The notes: generated by a model not told the origin, from the sequence alone. 64,000 bases of DNA from Candidatus Krumholzibacteriota bacterium (GCA_024275485.1 JAJRZA010000050.1:1-64000), one strand, 5' to 3'; counted from the stretch's first letter, positions 8,518 through 17,681 are shown. Numbers and translations are program-made.

Positions 8518-9264
8518 ATGGCGGATTTCTCAAACAATCAAAGGCCCGGCGGTCCTGGTGGACCCGGTGGCGGGCGTGGACCTGGTGGCCCTGGCGGACG
8601 TGGACCCGGCGGCCCTGGCGGACGGCGTGGCCCTGGTGGTCCCGGCGGTCGTGGTGGTCGTAGTCCTGGTGGACGCGATAATCGGAGCCAGGGCGATGGG
8701 ATGCACGAAAACGTGATCAACATCAACCGCGTGGCCAAAGTGGTCAAGGGTGGTCGTCGCTTCAGTTTCAGCGCCATTGTGACGGTGGGAGATGGTAAGG
8801 GAACCGTCGGCGTTGCTATGGGCAAAGCCAATGAAATTGCCGATGCCATTCGCAAGGGCAGCGAAGGCGCCCGGGCGGTGCAATACAAGGTTCCAATGCT
8901 CGGTGATACCATCCCTTACAAGGTGATTGGTCGTTTTGGCGCCAGCCGTGTGCTATTGAAGCCTGCCAGCCCTGGTACGGGCGTTATTGCTGCCGGTGGT
9001 GTTCGCGCCATTCTGGAAGCTGCAGGTGTCAAAAATATTCTGACCAAACAGTTGGGTTCCCGTAATCCCAACAATGTGGTCAAGGCCACAATGGACGGAC
9101 TCAAGCAGCTTCGCACGGTGGATCAATTTGCCGCCAAGCGGGGGTTGACCGTTGCTGAGGTTTTCGGCCTGGAAAAACGGATCGCCCCGGTGGAGGAGAA
9201 GGTTGAAGAGACCGCAGCCCCGGAAGCTGTCCAGGACCAGGAGGAGACTCAGGACAATGAGTGA
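8518..9264 (+). CDS. rpsE: Ribosomal protein S5 with Gly/Arg-rich N-terminal extension
   Basis: S5 is a 30S protein important for decoding accuracy and mRNA unwinding. The core (about residues 61-220) is normal, with [20 protein letters not shown] and KTMDGL-like C-terminal motifs ([19 protein letters not shown]). The 248-residue protein is much longer than the usual 160-175. Residues 9-55 are GGPGGR/RGG-type low-complexity sequence, and the last 30 residues are Glu/Gln-rich. The extension stays in frame with many Gly and Arg codon choices and lies behind a good AGGAG, so it is probably translated. Its last 8 bases overlap rpmD. Confidence 0.95.
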   Translation: MADFSNNQRPGGPGGPGGGRGPGGPGGRGPGGPGGRRGPGGPGGRGGRSPGGRDNRSQGDGMHENVININRVAKVVKGGRRFSFSAIVTVGDGKGTVGVAMGKANEIADAIRKGSEGARAVQYKVPMLGDTIPYKVIGRFGASRVLLKPASPGTGVIAAGGVRAILEAAGVKNILTKQLGSRNPNNVVKATMDGLKQLRTVDQFAAKRGLTVAEVFGLEKRIAPVEEKVEETAAPEAVQDQEETQDNE

Positions 9265-9445
9265 CCAAAAATTGAAAATCACCCAGGTGCGTAGCCTGAT
9301 CGGCCGTCCGGCCAACCAGCGCCGCATCATCGAGGCCCTCGGACTGAAGCGCCACCAACGCTCGGTCTTTCATAACGATACTCCCGCGATTCGGGGCATG
9401 GTGTTCAAGGTTCGCCATCTTGTGAACGTGGAAGAGGTGAAGTAG
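9257..9445 (+). CDS. rpmD: Ribosomal protein L30
   Basis: L30 is a small non-universal 50S protein. The 62-residue product has [18 protein letters not shown] and [20 protein letters not shown], both classic L30. The ATG at 9257 overlaps the end of rpsE by 8 bases and has AGGAGGAG upstream. The longer open frame from 9152 lies inside rpsE and is not used. The gene ends one base before rplO. Confidence 0.96.
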   Translation: MSDQKLKITQVRSLIGRPANQRRIIEALGLKRHQRSVFHNDTPAIRGMVFKVRHLVNVEEVK

Positions 9446-9446
9446 A

Positions 9447-9896
9447 ATGCTGAAGTTGAATACTATCGGTGCGCCCAAGGGCGCCAACCGGGACAAAAAA
9501 CGACGCGGTCGTGGTCCCGGATCCGGAATCGGTAAAACTGGTGGCCGGGGACACAAGGGACAAAAGGCTCGCAGCGGCGGTGGCATTCCACCCTGGTTTG
9601 AAGGTGGCCAGATGCCCCTCAACCGGCGGTTGCCCAAGCGCGGATTTACCAACATTTTCAAGAAGGTCTTCCAACTGGTGAACCTGGATGAACTGGAGGC
9701 ACGCTTCGAAGGCGGCGCCACCGTTGACGGTTCTGCGCTCAAGGAAGTCGGGCTGGTCAAGTACTCTGACCGTCCCATCAAGCTTCTGGGTCGTGGAACG
9801 GTCGAAAAATCATTCACGGTCAAGGTCGCCAAGGCCAGCAAGTCGGCCATCAGCGCGGTTGAAGCCGCCGGTGGAACCGTTACGGTCAACGGATGA
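9447..9896 (+). CDS. rplO: Ribosomal protein L15
   Basis: L15 is a late-assembly 50S protein. The 149-residue product carries the Gly-rich GRGPGSGIGKTGGRGHKGQK start, GGGIPPWFEGGQMPLNRRLP and the KASKSAISAVEAAGGTV ending. It begins one base after rpmD, with GAAGAGG in the upstream gene as the likely ribosome-binding site. It precedes secY by 59 bp, as in most bacteria. Confidence 0.96.
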   Translation: MLKLNTIGAPKGANRDKKRRGRGPGSGIGKTGGRGHKGQKARSGGGIPPWFEGGQMPLNRRLPKRGFTNIFKKVFQLVNLDELEARFEGGATVDGSALKEVGLVKYSDRPIKLLGRGTVEKSFTVKVAKASKSAISAVEAAGGTVTVNG

Positions 9897-9955
9897 TCGC
9901 CCGGCCGGTTTCTGGAACCGGTCGAGGTTAACCTTCAGCCAAAGGAAACTCAGCT

Positions 9956-11260
9956 GTGAATATTGCCGGCAGCTATCAAAGTATGTTCCGGATCCCCGAG
10001 CTTAAACGTAGGCTCCTTTTCACCGGTATGATCCTGTTGATCTACCGTTTGGGTGGTCACTTTCCCACCCCGGGGATCAACAGGGCCCGACTGGCGGACC
10101 TTTTTGCCCAGCAGTCCGGATCCCTGATGAATCTGTATGATATGTTCTCGGGTGGTAACCTGAGCCAGGCCACGATTTTTGCCCTGGGAATCATGCCTTA
10201 CATCAGTGCCTCGATTATTTTCCAGCTTCTGCAAGCGGTTGTGCCTTATTTCGAGAAACTCGCCAAAGAGGGTGAAGCCGGTCGCAAGAAAATTACCCAA
10301 TACACTCGTTTTGCCACCGTTGGCCTGGCCATGGTTCAGAGCTTTGGTATGGCTGCGGGTTTGGAGAGTGCCAGCACGGGCATCGTCATCGCACCGGGTA
10401 TCGGCTTCAAGCTGATGACCATGATCACTTTGACCGCCGGTACGATTTTCGTCATGTGGTTGGGTGAGCAAATCACCGAACGGGGCATCGGAAACGGTAT
10501 CTCATTGATCATTTTCATTGGTATTGTTGCACGCTACCCGACGGATATCCTGAACACTGGTCAGATGCTCGTCAGTGGCGATATGCACATTATCATGGCC
10601 GTATTTATCGGATTGTTCATGCTTGGGGTTATCGGCGGTATTATTGCCATCACCCAGGGTCAACGCAAAATTCCGGTACAATACGCCAAAAAGATCGTGG
10701 GACGAAGGGTCTTTGGCGGCGCTTCCACCTTTATTCCTCTGAAGGTCAACACCGCTGGTGTTATTCCCATCATCTTTGCCCAGTCGATTATCATGTTCCC
10801 CGCTACCTTGGGTGGCATGTTTCCTGAGAATCAATTTTTCATCACGCTGAGCATGCTGTTCCGTCCGCCGCATCCGGTGTACGTCCTGGTTTATTCGGCT
10901 TTGATTATTCTGTTTGCCTATTTCTACACTGCGGTGATCATGAACCCCGTGGATCTGGCGGACAACATGAAGAAGCAGAGTGGTTTTATTCCCGGCGTGC
11001 GTCCGGGTAAGAAAACCGCTGAATACATTGACCGGGTGCTCACGCGCGTCACCCTGCCGGGAGCGGTTTTCCTGGCCTTGATAGCGGTTCTTCCGGACAT
11101 GATGATCGCCATTCTGAATGTGCCCTTCCGCTTTGGTGGCACCGGCCTGTTGATTGTTGTGGGTGTGGCTCTTGATACATTGCAGCAGATTGAATCCCAT
11201 TTGGTCATGCGTCACTACGACGGATTTATGACCAAGGGACGACTGCGGGCTCGGAGGTAG
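9956..11260 (+). CDS. secY: Protein translocase subunit SecY
   Basis: SecY is the channel of the SecYEG translocon in the inner membrane. The 434-residue protein has the ten-helix pattern: TM1 LLFTGMILLIYRLGGHFPTP, the plug region after GINRARL, TM5 loop QGQRKIPVQYAKK and the C-terminal cytoplasmic loop before LPGAVFLALIAVLPDM. It starts with GTG at 9956 behind AAAGGAAA. The adk ribosome-binding site lies within its last codons. Confidence 0.97.
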   Translation: MNIAGSYQSMFRIPELKRRLLFTGMILLIYRLGGHFPTPGINRARLADLFAQQSGSLMNLYDMFSGGNLSQATIFALGIMPYISASIIFQLLQAVVPYFEKLAKEGEAGRKKITQYTRFATVGLAMVQSFGMAAGLESASTGIVIAPGIGFKLMTMITLTAGTIFVMWLGEQITERGIGNGISLIIFIGIVARYPTDILNTGQMLVSGDMHIIMAVFIGLFMLGVIGGIIAITQGQRKIPVQYAKKIVGRRVFGGASTFIPLKVNTAGVIPIIFAQSIIMFPATLGGMFPENQFFITLSMLFRPPHPVYVLVYSALIILFAYFYTAVIMNPVDLADNMKKQSGFIPGVRPGKKTAEYIDRVLTRVTLPGAVFLALIAVLPDMMIAILNVPFRFGGTGLLIVVGVALDTLQQIESHLVMRHYDGFMTKGRLRARR

Positions 11261-11263
11261 ATG

Positions 11264-11929
11264 ATGAATCTAGTCATCATGGGCCCACCGGGGGTTGGTA
11301 AAGGGACTCAGTCCCACTTGATCCTCGAAAAACGCAAACTGATTCACATCAGCACGGGCGATATCCTCCGCATGGCGATCCGCAGCGGATCGGATCTGGG
11401 CAAAAAAGTCCAGGCTGTGATGAACAGCGGGGATTTGGTCTCCGATGATTTGATGATGGAGTTGATCAAGGACCGCCTCAGTCAGGATGATGTCCAAAAC
11501 GGCTGGCTTCTGGATGGGTTTCCCCGTACTCCGAAGCAAGCTGAGGGCTTGGTGGAAATTCTGGATGGAATCGGAATTGGAATTGATGCGATCCTGGTGC
11601 TAAGAGCGCCGGCTGAGGAAATTATTCGCCGCCTTGCGGGTCGTATCACCTGCCGGGCCTGCAATGAGGTAATGAACCTTATTGGGCTCGGTGGTGTTTC
11701 GCCTGTTTTTTGTCCTTTCTGTGGTGAGAGCAAAGACCCTAAAAGATCGAAACCGGCTCTTTATCAGCGTGCTGATGATAAGGAAGAAACCGTCCGGCAT
11801 CGCCTGGAAGTTTTCCGCAAGAAGACCCTCCCGGCGGCCTGGATTCTGGAAGATCGGTATCCTCTGCACGAAATCGATGGGAATGGACGGCCGGGAGAGG
11901 TCACCCAAAGGATCGAAAGTGTCCTTTAG
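11264..11929 (+). CDS. adk: Adenylate kinase, zinc-finger lid type
   Basis: Adenylate kinase interconverts ATP + AMP and two ADP. The P-loop is GPPGVGKGTQ near residue 8; AMP-site motifs STGDILR and DGFPRT are present. The lid has four cysteines (about C130, C133, C150, C153), indicating a long-lid enzyme with a structural zinc, though the segment between the pairs is divergent. Two adjacent ATGs occur; 11264 has GGAGG at 6 bases, 11261 only 3. The 221 residues match the long-lid family. It overlaps map by 11 bp. Confidence 0.96.
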   Translation: MNLVIMGPPGVGKGTQSHLILEKRKLIHISTGDILRMAIRSGSDLGKKVQAVMNSGDLVSDDLMMELIKDRLSQDDVQNGWLLDGFPRTPKQAEGLVEILDGIGIGIDAILVLRAPAEEIIRRLAGRITCRACNEVMNLIGLGGVSPVFCPFCGESKDPKRSKPALYQRADDKEETVRHRLEVFRKKTLPAAWILEDRYPLHEIDGNGRPGEVTQRIESVL

Positions 11930-12719
11930 AAAACAGAAGATTTTGCTGAAATCGGCCGATCAGGTTGACAAAATGCAAGCCAGCGCCGAGATTTTGGCTT
12001 CTGTCTTTGTTAATATCAGAAAAATGGTGAAACCGGGGGTGACCACCGGGGCCATTGATGAAGCCATAGAGACAATGATTCGCCAGGCCGGTTGTTTCCC
12101 CTCCTTCAAGGGATACCACGGTTTTCCTGGTTCTGCGTGCATTTCGGTAAATGAAGAAGTGGTGCACGGAATACCCTGTGAGCGGGTCTTGAACGACGGG
12201 GATATCGTTGGAATCGATGTTGGGGTCATCAAGGATGGCTGGCACAGTGACAGTGCCGAAACCCTTCCGGTGGGGCAAATCAATTCTGAAGCGGTGGATT
12301 TGCTCAAAAATACTGAAGAATGCCTGAATCTGGCTATTGCGGCCATCAAACCGGGCAAACGACTTTCGGTGATCGGCTCTGCAGTGGAAGACCACGCCAA
12401 AGCCCACGGCTATTCGGTGGTCGAAACCCTGGTCGGGCACGGCATTGGCCGGGATCTGCACGAAGATCCGCAGGTGCCCAATTACAGGTGTTTCACCATG
12501 CCCGACCCAATTATTGAAATTGGGCTGGTGATCGCCATCGAACCAATGATCAACGGCGGGACCAAAAGAGTGGTCACTGCCAGGGATGAGTGGACAATCC
12601 GAACCCAGGATCGCCGCCTCTCAGCCCATTTTGAACATACCGTGGCCGTCCTGAACGACGGGGTACGGGTGCTTACTCGTCGGCCGTCTGGCATCGCCAG
12701 TCTGTACAGTACGCAGTAA
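11919..12719 (+). CDS. map: Methionine aminopeptidase, type I
   Basis: This enzyme removes the initiator methionine from nascent proteins. All five metal ligands are visible: the aspartates of GIDVG and WHSDSAET, the histidine of GHGIG, and the glutamates of AIEPM and HFEHT. The GTG at 11919 is chosen because it lies within the last codons of adk behind AAAGGAT and gives a 266-residue product. The frame is open further upstream, but only inside adk. The secY-adk-map-infA order is common. Confidence 0.96.
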   Translation: MSFRKQKILLKSADQVDKMQASAEILASVFVNIRKMVKPGVTTGAIDEAIETMIRQAGCFPSFKGYHGFPGSACISVNEEVVHGIPCERVLNDGDIVGIDVGVIKDGWHSDSAETLPVGQINSEAVDLLKNTEECLNLAIAAIKPGKRLSVIGSAVEDHAKAHGYSVVETLVGHGIGRDLHEDPQVPNYRCFTMPDPIIEIGLVIAIEPMINGGTKRVVTARDEWTIRTQDRRLSAHFEHTVAVLNDGVRVLTRRPSGIASLYSTQ

Positions 12720-12751
12720 GATTCTGATTGATATCGAAGGGATCAGTTCGC

Positions 12752-12970
12752 ATGGCCAAGGAAGAGGGAATCAGCGTAGAGGGAACGGTCATTGAGGCCT
12801 TGCCCAACGCCATGTTTCGAGTGGAGTTGGAAAACCAGCACGTAGTGTTGGCTCATGTCTCGGGCAAGATGCGTATGCATTTCATTCGCATCCTTCCGGG
12901 TGATAAAGTGACGGTGGAATTGTCGCCCTACGATTTGAAGCGGGGCCGCATTACCTATCGTTACAAGTAG
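12752..12970 (+). CDS. infA: Translation initiation factor IF-1
   Basis: IF-1 blocks the A site during initiation. The 72-residue product is a single S1-type OB domain: [20 protein letters not shown], then [16 protein letters not shown] and the ending [11 protein letters not shown]. The ATG at 12752 behind GAAGGGAT gives the standard N-terminus. It is followed by rpmJ after 38 bp. Confidence 0.97.
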   Translation: MAKEEGISVEGTVIEALPNAMFRVELENQHVVLAHVSGKMRMHFIRILPGDKVTVELSPYDLKRGRITYRYK

Positions 12971-13008
12971 ACGGTCGGGCCGGTAAATGGCACCGATAAG
13001 GAGTGATC

Positions 13009-13122
13009 ATGAAAGTTCGCAGCTCGGTCAAAAAAATGTGTCCGAAATGCAAGCTGATCAGGTGTCATGGTGTTGTTCGGGTGATTTGCGTCACTCGTCG
13101 GCACAACCAGCGTCAGGGTTAG
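13009..13122 (+). CDS. rpmJ: Ribosomal protein L36
   Basis: L36 is the smallest 50S protein. The 37-residue product begins [17 protein letters not shown] and has the zinc ligands Cys11, Cys14, Cys27 and His32 ([12 protein letters not shown]). This is the zinc-containing form. AAGGAG lies 7 bases before the ATG. The infA-rpmJ-rpsM order is classic. Confidence 0.96.
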   Translation: MKVRSSVKKMCPKCKLIRCHGVVRVICVTRRHNQRQG

Positions 13123-13200
13123 TTGACAAGGATCTGGATGGGACGACGGCGCTAGTTAGTGTTGTTCCAAAGGGTCCAAAACAGGACGAGAGGAGCCATA

Positions 13201-13572
13201 GTGGCACGTATTGCCGGTGTGGATATTCCCAACAACAAGAGAATCAGCACGTCGTTGACGTATCTCTTCGGTATCGGTAACCACCATGCCAATGAGATCT
13301 GCAAAAAGGCCAGCATTGATCCCGAGGTGAAAACCCGGGACCTGACCGAAGAGCAGACACGTTCGATCATCAGTATTCTTGACAAGGAATATTCCGTGGA
13401 AGGTGCCTTGCGCACCGAGATTTCCATGAACCTGCAGCGTCTGATGGATATCGGATGCTACCGTGGTCTTCGGCACAGGCGCAAGTTGCCTTGCCGGGGC
13501 CAAAACACGAAGAACAACGCACGGACTCGCAAGGGTCCAAAGAGCCGTCCAGGCGGCAAGAAGAAAATGTAG
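13201..13572 (+). CDS. rpsM: Ribosomal protein S13
   Basis: S13 is a 30S head protein that contacts the P-site tRNA and L5. The 123-residue product begins [15 protein letters not shown], has the helix-two-turn-helix [14 protein letters not shown] and the basic tail [20 protein letters not shown]. The GTG at 13201 follows GAGGAG. The upstream in-frame TTG has no such site. Confidence 0.96.
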   Translation: MARIAGVDIPNNKRISTSLTYLFGIGNHHANEICKKASIDPEVKTRDLTEEQTRSIISILDKEYSVEGALRTEISMNLQRLMDIGCYRGLRHRRKLPCRGQNTKNNARTRKGPKSRPGGKKKM

Positions 13573-13600
13573 GAAGACTTGATCTTCCAGGAGGTTTGAC

Positions 13601-14005
13601 GTGGCGACAGCCAAGGACAAAAAGGGTAAGGCCCGCAAGTCCAAGAAGAAGAAGCTTGATAGTGTGGGCGTTGCCCATGTGAAGAGCAGCTTCAACAACA
13701 CACTCATCACCATGACCGACCTGCAGGGAAACGTCATTACCTGGTCGTCCGGCGGACACCAGGGTCGTTACAAGGGCAGCCGCAAGAGCACCGCTTTTGC
13801 CGCTCAGCTCGCCGGTCGGTTCTGTGCGCAGGAAGTCCTTCAGGGCGGCATGCGCAAGGTTGAAGTGTGGGTCAAGGGTCCCGGTTCCGGTCGTGAAGCT
13901 GCTGTTCGCAGCCTCAAGGCCGAGGGCCTCGAAGTGACCCGGATCAAGGACTGCACAGCCATTCCACACAACGGATGCCGGCCCACCAAGCGGCGCCGGA
14001 TGTAA
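13601..14005 (+). CDS. rpsK: Ribosomal protein S11
   Basis: S11 lies on the 30S platform next to the mRNA exit. The 134-residue product has [20 protein letters not shown], the [15 protein letters not shown] signature and the conserved ending [11 protein letters not shown]. It starts with GTG at 13601 behind AGGAGG. A short Lys-rich N-terminus is within family range. Confidence 0.97.
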   Translation: MATAKDKKGKARKSKKKKLDSVGVAHVKSSFNNTLITMTDLQGNVITWSSGGHQGRYKGSRKSTAFAAQLAGRFCAQEVLQGGMRKVEVWVKGPGSGREAAVRSLKAEGLEVTRIKDCTAIPHNGCRPTKRRRM

Positions 14006-14084
14006 TCACGGGTTTGGTCAAACAAACCCAATTTCAAGCCGTGTGACCCGGAAAGAGAACCCGGTCACGCAGGAGGTTCGATTC

Positions 14085-14714
14085 ATGGCCAGGTACACAG
14101 AGGCAAAGTGCAAACTCTGCCGCCGTGAGGGGATGAAGCTCTTTCTCAAAGGCGAGCGTTGCTATAGCAGCAGCTGTGCCATGGACCGCAGGCCTTATGG
14201 CCCCGGTCAGCATGGTCGTCGTCGCGGGCGTAAACCCTCGGACTACAAACTTCAGCTTCGTGAGAAGCAGAAGGTCCGCTCAATCTATGGTGTTCTCGAG
14301 AAGCAGTTCGTTCTTTATTTCAAGGAAGCGAACCGGCAGACCGGGGCCACTGGCGAGAACCTCTTCAATCTCCTGGAGAAGCGTCTCGATAATGTGATCT
14401 ACCGTATGGGTTTTGCGCCCAGCCGCTCTTCGGCCCGTCAGCTGATTCGACACAAGCACGTGACGGTCGAAGGCGTCGGTTGCGACATCCCCAGCCGCCA
14501 GGTGCGCGTTGGTCAAACAGTTGCTATCCGGACCAAGAGCCACAACATCCCTCAGATCGTTGCTTCCTTAAAGGACAACGCCAAGCGCGATCGTCTGCCC
14601 TTCGTGGAGGCTGACGAGAAGAAGCTGACCGGCAAATTGTTGACTGAACCCCAGTTGACGGATCTGCCGATTCCTATTCAGGAAAACCTGATTGTGGAGC
14701 TCTACTCGAAGTAA
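14085..14714 (+). CDS. rpsD: Ribosomal protein S4, zinc-binding form
   Basis: S4 nucleates 30S assembly and in many bacteria represses the alpha operon. The 209-residue product has an N-terminal zinc knuckle (CKLCRREG with C and SSSC further on), the RPYGPGQHGRRR block and an S4 domain (SRSSARQLIRHKHVTVEG). AGGAGG 8 bases upstream fixes the ATG at 14085 over an upstream in-frame ATG at 14043. It lies 32 bp before rpoA. Confidence 0.97.
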   Translation: MARYTEAKCKLCRREGMKLFLKGERCYSSSCAMDRRPYGPGQHGRRRGRKPSDYKLQLREKQKVRSIYGVLEKQFVLYFKEANRQTGATGENLFNLLEKRLDNVIYRMGFAPSRSSARQLIRHKHVTVEGVGCDIPSRQVRVGQTVAIRTKSHNIPQIVASLKDNAKRDRLPFVEADEKKLTGKLLTEPQLTDLPIPIQENLIVELYSK

Positions 14715-14746
14715 GCCCAGGCTGAAACCAAGGGATGGTGGAAATA

Positions 14747-15742
14747 ATGAAGTGGATCAACATGATGATGCCCGATGGTGTAAAGGTCGCCGACCAGAGC
14801 GGAACCTTTGCCGAACTGGAAATCGCTCCCCTGGAGCGAGGTTTCGGTCACACCCTGGGCAATGCCTTGCGACGCACGCTGCTGTCGTCCATTCATGGAC
14901 ACGGTATAGGTGCGGTGCAAATTGAAGGTGTCAAACACGAACTTAGCACTCTGCCGGGCATCCTTGAGGATGTTACGGACATTGTGCTGAACTTGAAACA
15001 AGTGGTGTTCAGTCTGTCCGATGCGCCGTCCGGGTGGGCTTCCATAGAATCCAGTGGTCTTGGTCCTGTGACTGCTGGCGATATTCAGGGAATTCCCGAA
15101 CTGGAAGTTGTGAACAAAGAGCACATGATCTGCACCATCACTGAAAGTGGTGCCAAGTTCAGTGCACGCTTGTACATCAACACCGGCCGTGGATACGTGG
15201 ACCGCGATACGCATAACATCCCGGACTAAGTGATCGGGATCATCCGCATGGATACGAATTATTCGCCTGTGCGGAAAGTCAGCTTCCGGGTGGAAGACAC
15301 CCGGGTCGGTCAGCGCACCGACTTTGATAAGCTAGTGCTCGGAATCACCACCAACGGTGCAGTCAAGCCCGAGGATGCCATCGGCTTCTCGGCCAAGATC
15401 CTCAAGGATCAGTTGCAAATGTTCATCAACTTCGACGAAGCGCCTATTGACGCTCAAGAGGTAGAAGTGAATCAGGAGCACGAACGCCTTGTGGAACTGC
15501 TGTCCCGCAACGTGGAGGAGCTCGAACTTTCGGTTCGCAGCGCCAACTGTCTGAAATCCGGGCACATCAAGACCCTGTTCGATCTGGTTACCAAGTCAGA
15601 GCAGGAAATGCTGAAGTTCCGTAACTTTGGCCGTAAGAGTCTGAACGAGATCACCGAGATCCTCAGTGGAATGGATCTGGACTTCGGCATGGCTTTCGAG
15701 CCCGAAGTCTGCGATAAGGTCCGGGAGAGAACCGGTTCCTGA
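14747..15742 (+). CDS. rpoA: RNA polymerase alpha subunit, interrupted by an in-frame TAA
   Basis: Alpha nucleates RNA polymerase assembly and contacts promoters and activators. The start MKWINMMMPDGVKV lies 5 bases after GGTGG; an ATG at 14735 is the alternative. The N-terminal domain has ERGFGHTLGNALRRTLLSS. At 15227-15229 the frame meets TAA, then continues at once (GTG ATC GGG) through YSPVRKVSFRVEDTRVGQRT, the linker, the C-terminal domain SVRSANCLKSGHIKTL and NFGRKSLNEI, to a natural TGA. Comparison with the usual ...EDQPIG... stretch places the stop exactly at one residue, often Gln, so CAA to TAA would explain it. The break falls inside the N-terminal domain. A split subunit restarting at GTG 15230 or ATG 15248 is conceivable but has no visible ribosome-binding site. 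Confidence 0.92.
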
Positions 15743-15806
15743 CCGGGCACACCAGTTTGGTGGTAGTTACGCCAACGGGTGATATATTTGAAGGATGGAA
15801 TAAGTC

Positions 15807-16373
15807 ATGCGACACAATGTCAAGGGACGCAAGCTCAACCGGACTGCGGCCCACCGTAAAATGCTTTACCGGAACCTGGTGACCTCGCTTTTCAAGCATG
15901 AGCGAATCACCACCACGGTGCCCAAAGCTAAAGAAGCCCGCATCGTTGCCGAGAAGATGATCACCTTCGCCAAGAAGGGCGATCTGCACTCTCGGCGGAT
16001 GGCTGCACGCAAAATCATGGAACCGGCAATTCTGCAAAAACTTTTTGCGGAAATCGGTCCTCGTTACGTTGATCGTCCCGGTGGCTACACCCGCATAATG
16101 CGGTTGGGTCCCCGCAAGGGCGACAACGCTGAACTGGCGATTCTGGAGCTGGTGGACAACACCGCCCGCCCCAAGAGTCTCGATAGCAAGAAGCGCACTC
16201 GTGCCCGCCGGGTCCTCAAGGCAGAGGAAAAGGCCGAGGCTTTGGCTGCAATGACCGAAACCACTGATGACGTTGCAAAAGAAGTTGCTGAAGAAGTGAC
16301 CGAAGCTGTGACCGAAGAAGCGGAAGAGGTCGTTGAAGCCAGCGATGCGGACGAGGAGAAGAAGGAGGACTAG
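15807..16373 (+). CDS. rplQ: Ribosomal protein L17 with acidic C-terminal extension
   Basis: L17 lies at the tunnel exit. The first 120 residues are standard: [38 protein letters not shown] and [18 protein letters not shown]. The protein is 188 residues long; the last 60 are Glu/Ala/Val-rich ([16 protein letters not shown]) and acidic. It ends the alpha operon 100 bp before a strong terminator. Confidence 0.96.
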   Translation: MRHNVKGRKLNRTAAHRKMLYRNLVTSLFKHERITTTVPKAKEARIVAEKMITFAKKGDLHSRRMAARKIMEPAILQKLFAEIGPRYVDRPGGYTRIMRLGPRKGDNAELAILELVDNTARPKSLDSKKRTRARRVLKAEEKAEALAAMTETTDDVAKEVAEEVTEAVTEEAEEVVEASDADEEKKED

Positions 16374-16673
16374 TTCGCCCTCCTCTTTGACCTTCCGACG
16401 TCTCCGGGGTGGAAAGGAAACGCTGCTTATTCACCCGACCGAACCGTCTGTGGTACTCGTCCCAATTCAAAATGCCCCCCATTGAACCGGCTTTCCGGGA
16501 AAATTGGGGGGTATTTTTGTGGGAAACCGGATAGCCGCCATGTCAGCCTGCAATCATTGGTTGATCCCTCTCTCATTTTCACCTAACTTGAGCCAATCTT
16601 CAAAGCTTCCCGAGGGATGCCGTAGAATGGTTCTACCTTATGCCCGATTGTTACCATCCCATGGAGGATACCC
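16374..16673. other. Intergenic region between rplQ and fabH
   Basis: The 300 bp hold the rplQ terminator and, at 16622-16636, the perfect palindrome GTAGAA-TGG-TTCTAC about 40 bp before the fabH start. I see no open frame of note and no clear -35/-10 pair. The palindrome could be an operator for the fabH transcript; that is inference. Confidence 0.4.
16472..16519 (+). terminator. Intrinsic terminator of the ribosomal superoperon
   Basis: CCCCCC (16475-16480) pairs with GGGGGG (16506-16511), flanked by AT/ATT pairing. A smaller inner CCGG-CTTT-CCGG hairpin lies inside, and TATTTTTG follows. It is the only convincing terminator after rplQ. Confidence 0.8.
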
Positions 16674-17681
16674 ATGGCCGTAAGATCTTTGCTCACCGCT
16701 GGCATCACCGGCGTTGGTATGAGTTTTCCTGAAAAACGCCTGACCAATGCTGATTTGGAAAAGATGGTCGCAACCAATGACGAGTGGATCGTCGAACGCA
16801 CGGGCATCCGCGAGCGCCGCATTTGCGAAGAAGGCATCGGTGCTTCCTTCCACGGTGCCAAAGCTGCCGAGGCAGCCTTGGAACACGCCGGCATCAGGCC
16901 GGACGAAGTGGACCTGATCATAGTCCCCACCGTCACTCCCGATATGATGTTTCCGGCCACGGCCTGTCTCATCCAGGAGATGATCGGTGCCACCGATGCT
17001 TGGGGCTTCGATCTTGAAGGTGCCTGCAGCGGATTTCTCTTTGCCCTGCAAAACGCCCGTGCCCAGATTGAAGCCGGTCATGCCAAAAAAGTTTTGGTCA
17101 TCGGCACCGAAGTCATGTCTTCAATTCTCGACTGGACCGACCGCAACTCCTGCATCCTTTTTGGGGACGGAGCCGGCGCAGTGGTAGTCGAAGCGGTGGA
17201 CGAATCCCGCATCGGCATCTTCGACGCCATCAACGGCATCGACGGTGCGGGAGGCAAATTCCTGCACATGAAAGCCGGTGGCAGCCTGATGCCCGCCAGC
17301 CAGGAAACCATCGACAACAAACTCCATACGGTTTTCCAGGCCGGTCGTGATGTTTACAAATTCGCGGTCAAGGGCATGGCCAAGGTGACCAAGGATATCG
17401 TAGATCGCAATGGTTTTATTGGGTCGGATGTTGATCTCTTTGTTCCTCACCAGGCCAACATCCGGATCATCGAGGCGGCCCAACGGCGAGTGGGGTTGGA
17501 GGACAGCCAGGTGGCCATCACCATCGATCGCTTCGGTAATACCACCGCCGCGAGCATTCCGTCCGCCTTGAGGGTTGCCTATGAAGATGGACGCCTCAAG
17601 GAAGGCTCTTTGGTGGTCTTGTGCGCCTTTGGCGCCGGGTTCACCTGGGGCTCCTGCATTTTGCGCTGGACAGCACCCTAA
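16674..17681 (+). CDS. fabH: Beta-ketoacyl-ACP synthase III (FabH-like)
   Basis: FabH condenses acetyl-CoA with malonyl-ACP to start fatty-acid synthesis. The 335-residue protein has the full thiolase-fold triad: Cys118 in EGACSGF, His259 in PHQANIRI and Asn289 in FGNTTAAS. It also has the N-terminal TNDEWIVERTGIRERR motif and the C-terminal GAGFTWGS. The length is right for a housekeeping FabH. No plsX, fabD or acpP lies nearby; the next gene is an ABC ATPase 20 bp downstream. A specialised KAS III feeding another lipid is possible. Confidence 0.93.
   Translation: MAVRSLLTAGITGVGMSFPEKRLTNADLEKMVATNDEWIVERTGIRERRICEEGIGASFHGAKAAEAALEHAGIRPDEVDLIIVPTVTPDMMFPATACLIQEMIGATDAWGFDLEGACSGFLFALQNARAQIEAGHAKKVLVIGTEVMSSILDWTDRNSCILFGDGAGAVVVEAVDESRIGIFDAINGIDGAGGKFLHMKAGGSLMPASQETIDNKLHTVFQAGRDVYKFAVKGMAKVTKDIVDRNGFIGSDVDLFVPHQANIRIIEAAQRRVGLEDSQVAITIDRFGNTTAASIPSALRVAYEDGRLKEGSLVVLCAFGAGFTWGSCILRWTAP

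Noticed and set aside
11682-11918. Upstream extension of the map frame
   Set aside because: It lies wholly within adk, and the product before GTG 11919 does not resemble methionine aminopeptidase.
7007-15742. Genetic-code change reading TAG or TAA as an amino acid throughout
   Set aside because: Most genes in the same operon end normally in TAG or TAA at family-typical lengths.
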